Positions 15,878 to 18,322 of a stretch of 18,322 nt of DNA are shown in pieces. The translations under genes and the position numbers were made by a program. The stretch covers positions 1 through 18,322 of the forward strand of contig JBNMJK010000049.1 of NCBI GenBank assembly GCA_050873765.1, in the 5' to 3' direction. Source of the stretch: Sodaliphilus sp050873765 (lineage in GTDB: Bacteria > Bacteroidota > Bacteroidia > Bacteroidales > Muribaculaceae). Position 1 is the first letter of the stretch; each line of letters begins with the position of its first letter. Under the pieces are notes generated by a model that did not search any database, had not been told where the DNA came from, and saw nothing but the letters and a program-made list of their open reading frames with translations.

Positions 15878-17449
15878 ATGAGCACTCAATTAGAAAAAAT
15901 ACAAGAGCTCGTTGCCAAGCGTGAGAAAGCTCGTCTTGGCGGCGGCGAAAAAGCCATTGCCAAGCAGCACGGCAAAGGCAAATTCACAGCTCGCGAACGT
16001 ATAGCCATGCTGCTCGATGAAGGTAGCTTTGAAGAAATGGACATGTTTGTGGAGCATCGTTGCCACAACTTTGGCATGGAAAAGAAGCGTTACCTTGGCG
16101 ATGGCGTGGTTACCGGTTCTGGTACAATCGCTGGTCGCCTTGTTTACGTTTTCGCTCAAGACTTCACAGTAAGTGCAGGTTCATTGTCGGAAATGCTTGC
16201 AGCCAAGATTTGCAAAGTGATGGATATGGCTATGAAGGTTGGCGCACCTGTTATCGGTCTTAACGATTCAGGCGGTGCACGTCTTCAGGAAGGCATTAAT
16301 GCACTTGCTGGCTATGCCGAGATTTTCCAACGCAACATTATGGCATCTGGTGTGATTCCTCAGATTTCTGCCATTATGGGGCCTTGCGCAGGTGGCGCAG
16401 TGTATTCTCCAGCACTTACCGACTTCACCTTGATGTGTGAGAACACATCTTATATGTTCCTTACCGGACCTGGTCCTGTGAAGGCTGTGCTTGGTGAGGT
16501 GGTGACTCAGGAACAACTCGGTGGTGCCACTGTGCATGCCACCAAATCAGGTGTTACTCACTTTACAGCTGCTAACGAAGAAGAGGCTATTGCTCTTATC
16601 AAGAAGCTCTTTAGTTATATTCCACAAAACAACTTAGAGAAAGCTCCTGCAGTGGAATGTACTGACCCAATCGACAGAAAGGAAGATTTCTTGAATGAGA
16701 TTATCCCAGAGAATCCTAATATGCCTTACGATATGTATCAGGTGATTGCCGGTATTGTGGATAATGGAGAATTCCTTGAGGTTCAGCCTAAGTATGCAAA
16801 GAACCTCATTATTGGTTTTGCTCGCTTCAATGGCCAATCGGTAGGTATTGTAGCCAATCAGCCTAAGCAGTTGGCTGGTGTACTCGACAGTAACTCTTCT
16901 CGTAAGGGTGCACGCTTTGTTCGCTTCTGCGATGCTTTCAATATTCCAATTGTTACGCTCGTTGATGTGCCAGGCTTCCTCCCAGGTACTGCACAAGAGT
17001 ACAATGCCGTGATTCTTCATGGCGCAAAACTGCTTTATGCTTATGGCGAAGCTACTGTGCCAAAAGTGACGGTTACGCTGCGTAAGAGCTACGGTGGTAG
17101 CCACATCGTGATGAGCTGTAAGCAACTTCGTGGCGACTTGAACTACGCTTGGCCATCAGCAGAAATTGCCGTTATGGGTGCTTCTGGTGCAGCTTCTGTG
17201 CTTTATGCTAAAGATGCCAAAGCTCTCAAGGAGGCTGGCAAGGCTGATGAGGCAAAGGCATTCATCAAGGAGAAAGAAGATGAATACACTCACTTGTTTG
17301 CTAATCCTTACAATGCAGCACGCTATGGCTATATCGATGATGTGATTGAGCCACGTAACACGCGTTTCCGCATCATTCGTGCCCTTGCACAATTAGCCAA
17401 CAAGAAGCTCACTAACCCTGCTAAGAAGCACGGTAACATTCCACTCTAA
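15878..17449 (+). CDS. mmdA: Methylmalonyl-CoA decarboxylase alpha (carboxyltransferase) subunit
   Basis: This 523-aa protein has the crotonase-like acyl-CoA carboxyltransferase fold: it moves the carboxyl group of methylmalonyl-CoA to biotin on the carrier subunit, releasing propionyl-CoA. Landmarks are 'GKGKFTARERI' near residue 33, 'DSGGARLQEG' at 130-139, the oxyanion-hole region 'GPCAGGAVYSPAL' at 168-180, 'VDVPGFLPGTAQE' near 370 and 'VMGASGAASVLY' near 434. By sequence alone it could also be the beta subunit of propionyl-CoA carboxylase, which is a close relative. The context decides in favour of the sodium-pumping decarboxylase: the epimerase gene is just upstream, and an OadG-like membrane protein and a short free biotin carrier are just downstream. 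There is no biotin carboxylase gene in view. Confidence 0.9.
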   Translation: MSTQLEKIQELVAKREKARLGGGEKAIAKQHGKGKFTARERIAMLLDEGSFEEMDMFVEHRCHNFGMEKKRYLGDGVVTGSGTIAGRLVYVFAQDFTVSAGSLSEMLAAKICKVMDMAMKVGAPVIGLNDSGGARLQEGINALAGYAEIFQRNIMASGVIPQISAIMGPCAGGAVYSPALTDFTLMCENTSYMFLTGPGPVKAVLGEVVTQEQLGGATVHATKSGVTHFTAANEEEAIALIKKLFSYIPQNNLEKAPAVECTDPIDRKEDFLNEIIPENPNMPYDMYQVIAGIVDNGEFLEVQPKYAKNLIIGFARFNGQSVGIVANQPKQLAGVLDSNSSRKGARFVRFCDAFNIPIVTLVDVPGFLPGTAQEYNAVILHGAKLLYAYGEATVPKVTVTLRKSYGGSHIVMSCKQLRGDLNYAWPSAEIAVMGASGAASVLYAKDAKALKEAGKADEAKAFIKEKEDEYTHLFANPYNAARYGYIDDVIEPRNTRFRIIRALAQLANKKLTNPAKKHGNIPL

Positions 17450-17472
17450 AACTTTTTTTAATAATAAAGAAT

Positions 17473-17799
17473 ATGGTTTTATTAACTAATTGGGGCGACG
17501 CTTGGCTGATGACCGGTATTGGAATCGGAGTGGTATTCTGTATTTTGGTCATCCTTGTTTACGTTCTCCAGATATTCAATTATGTGGCCAACAAGTCGTC
17601 GAAATCAGAAACTTCAAGTGTTTCTAAAGCTTCCGACACTTCTGTAAAGAGTGTGGCAGAGGCCAGTGAACTCGACAAGGCTGCTGTGGCTACAGCTGTT
17701 TACCTTTATCAAACGAGCAAAGGCGATCAAGAGAGTGGCGTTTTAACTATCAAGATGACTCCATCTGCTTGGCATGCCGAGCTTAATGAAAGATTGTAA
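17473..17799 (+). CDS. OadG-like small membrane subunit of a sodium-pump decarboxylase
   Basis: This 108-aa protein has one membrane segment at about residues 13-37 ('GIGIGVVFCILVILVYVLQIF') and a Ser/Ala/Lys-rich tail. That is the design of the gamma/delta subunit (OadG, MmdD) of oxaloacetate and methylmalonyl-CoA decarboxylases, which holds the soluble carboxyltransferase and carrier to the membrane beta subunit. The tail region 'LDKAAVATAVYLYQTSKGDQESGVLTIKM' resembles the 'AAIAAALALYL' helix found in many Bacteroidetes OadG-like proteins. The family is poorly conserved, so the call rests on topology, size and position: 23 bp after mmdA and 35 bp before the biotin carrier gene. Confidence 0.8.
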   Translation: MVLLTNWGDAWLMTGIGIGVVFCILVILVYVLQIFNYVANKSSKSETSSVSKASDTSVKSVAEASELDKAAVATAVYLYQTSKGDQESGVLTIKMTPSAWHAELNERL

Positions 17800-17834
17800 T
17801 CATCAGAAACTAACAATTTTGTTAAATCAAAACA

Positions 17835-18322
17835 ATGAAAGATTTTAAATTTAAAATAAACGGTCAAGACTATAGTGCATCTGTGACAGAAGAAAAAGCA
17901 GGCTCACTTGTTGTTACCGTTAATGGTCAGGCCTACCAAGTGGAAGTGCCTCACACCAAGGCTCAGGCTCCAGTTTTGGCTCATGCTGCTTCTGGCGCTG
18001 CTCAGGCAGGCGGACCCAAAAATGTGAATTCAGAACTTCCTGGCACAGTCACCAAGATTGTGGCTGCAAACGGACAGCACGTGAAGAAAGGCGATGTGCT
18101 TCTTGTGATTGAAGCTATGAAAATGGCTAACGACATTGTTTCGGAAGTGGAAGGTACCGTTCAGCGCATTGCTGTTACAGAAGGTCAGAGCGTGAATCAA
18201 GGCGACCTCTTGGTAGAGATGATTGCTGATGCTGTGGCCGCTCCTGCAGGCACTCCAGCTCCAAAGGCTGCCCCTGCCCCTCAAGCAGCTCCAGCCCCAG
18301 CAGCAGCCCTTAAGGCCGCTGC
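17835..18322 (+). CDS. mmdC: Biotin carrier subunit of methylmalonyl-CoA decarboxylase (cut by window end)
   Basis: The reading frame is open from ATG 17835 to the window end (162 complete codons). A short N-terminal beta-rich part (1-40) and a flexible Ala/Gln/Gly linker (41-62) lead to a biotinyl/lipoyl domain at about 65-130. This domain carries 'EAMKM', in which Lys96 is the biotinylation site; 'LPGTVTKIVAANGQHVKKGD' and 'EGTVQRIAVTEGQSVNQGD' are its two symmetric halves. Biotin on Lys96 carries the carboxyl group from MmdA to the membrane beta subunit. The domain ends at 'LLVEMI' (about 130), where I expect most homologues to stop. Here the frame runs on into an Ala/Pro-rich stretch of more than 30 residues and is still open, so the real C-terminus is outside the window. 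The sodium-pump beta subunit gene is expected further downstream. Confidence 0.9.
   Translation, partial: MKDFKFKINGQDYSASVTEEKAGSLVVTVNGQAYQVEVPHTKAQAPVLAHAASGAAQAGGPKNVNSELPGTVTKIVAANGQHVKKGDVLLVIEAMKMANDIVSEVEGTVQRIAVTEGQSVNQGDLLVEMIADAVAAPAGTPAPKAAPAPQAAPAPAAALKAA

Noticed and set aside
1..18322. Defence system, prophage, transposon or CRISPR array
   Set aside because: No integrase, transposase, nuclease/helicase cassette, regularly spaced repeat or tRNA-linked att site is visible; all genes fit a Bacteroidales core chromosome.

Overview
This window looks like chromosomal DNA from a member of the Bacteroidales (Prevotella, Bacteroides or Muribaculaceae type). Four things support this: -7 boxes of the TAnnTTTG type in front of transcription units, moderate-to-low GC with A-rich leaders instead of strong Shine-Dalgarno sequences, a eukaryote-like (GT3) glycogen synthase paired with an alpha-glucan phosphorylase, and the succinate-to-propionate cluster (methylmalonyl-CoA epimerase plus sodium-pump decarboxylase subunits). 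I see no phage, IS, CRISPR, tRNA or rRNA.

Layout. (1) 122-4427, plus strand: a TPR-repeat protein, then a secreted M3 metallopeptidase, ending at a strong hairpin terminator (4450-4486). (2) 4594-8462, plus strand: a tightly packed run of five genes: dCMP deaminase, membrane-anchored S41 processing protease, 5-formyltetrahydrofolate cyclo-ligase, an RIC/YtfE-like protein that has lost its iron ligands, and a LuxR-type regulator with a degenerate receiver. It ends at a bidirectional terminator (8498-8531). (3) 12833-8570, minus strand: glycogen synthase (GT3) followed by alpha-glucan phosphorylase (GT35), for glycogen synthesis and breakdown. (4) 14984-13059, minus strand: dnaK with its own terminator. 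(5) 14985-15421: a 437-bp divergent control region. (6) 15422 to the right edge, plus strand: methylmalonyl-CoA epimerase, methylmalonyl-CoA decarboxylase carboxyltransferase subunit, a small OadG-like membrane subunit, and a biotin carrier protein cut by the window edge.

Most of the content is ordinary housekeeping and central metabolism. Two observations stand out. First, the region upstream of dnaK holds a textbook sigma-54 (-24/-12) promoter facing dnaK, TTGGCACG-N4-TTGCA, with a cluster of TGACA/TGTCA half-sites just upstream, and no housekeeping -7 box for dnaK. This suggests enhancer-dependent control of the main chaperone. Second, the pseudo-RIC protein and its partner, an apparently phosphorylation-independent LuxR regulator, form a conserved-looking two-gene unit of unknown role at the end of the five-gene run. 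Smaller points are the missing eukaryotic allosteric arginine cluster in the GT3 glycogen synthase and an Ala/Pro-rich extension after the biotinyl domain of the carrier protein.
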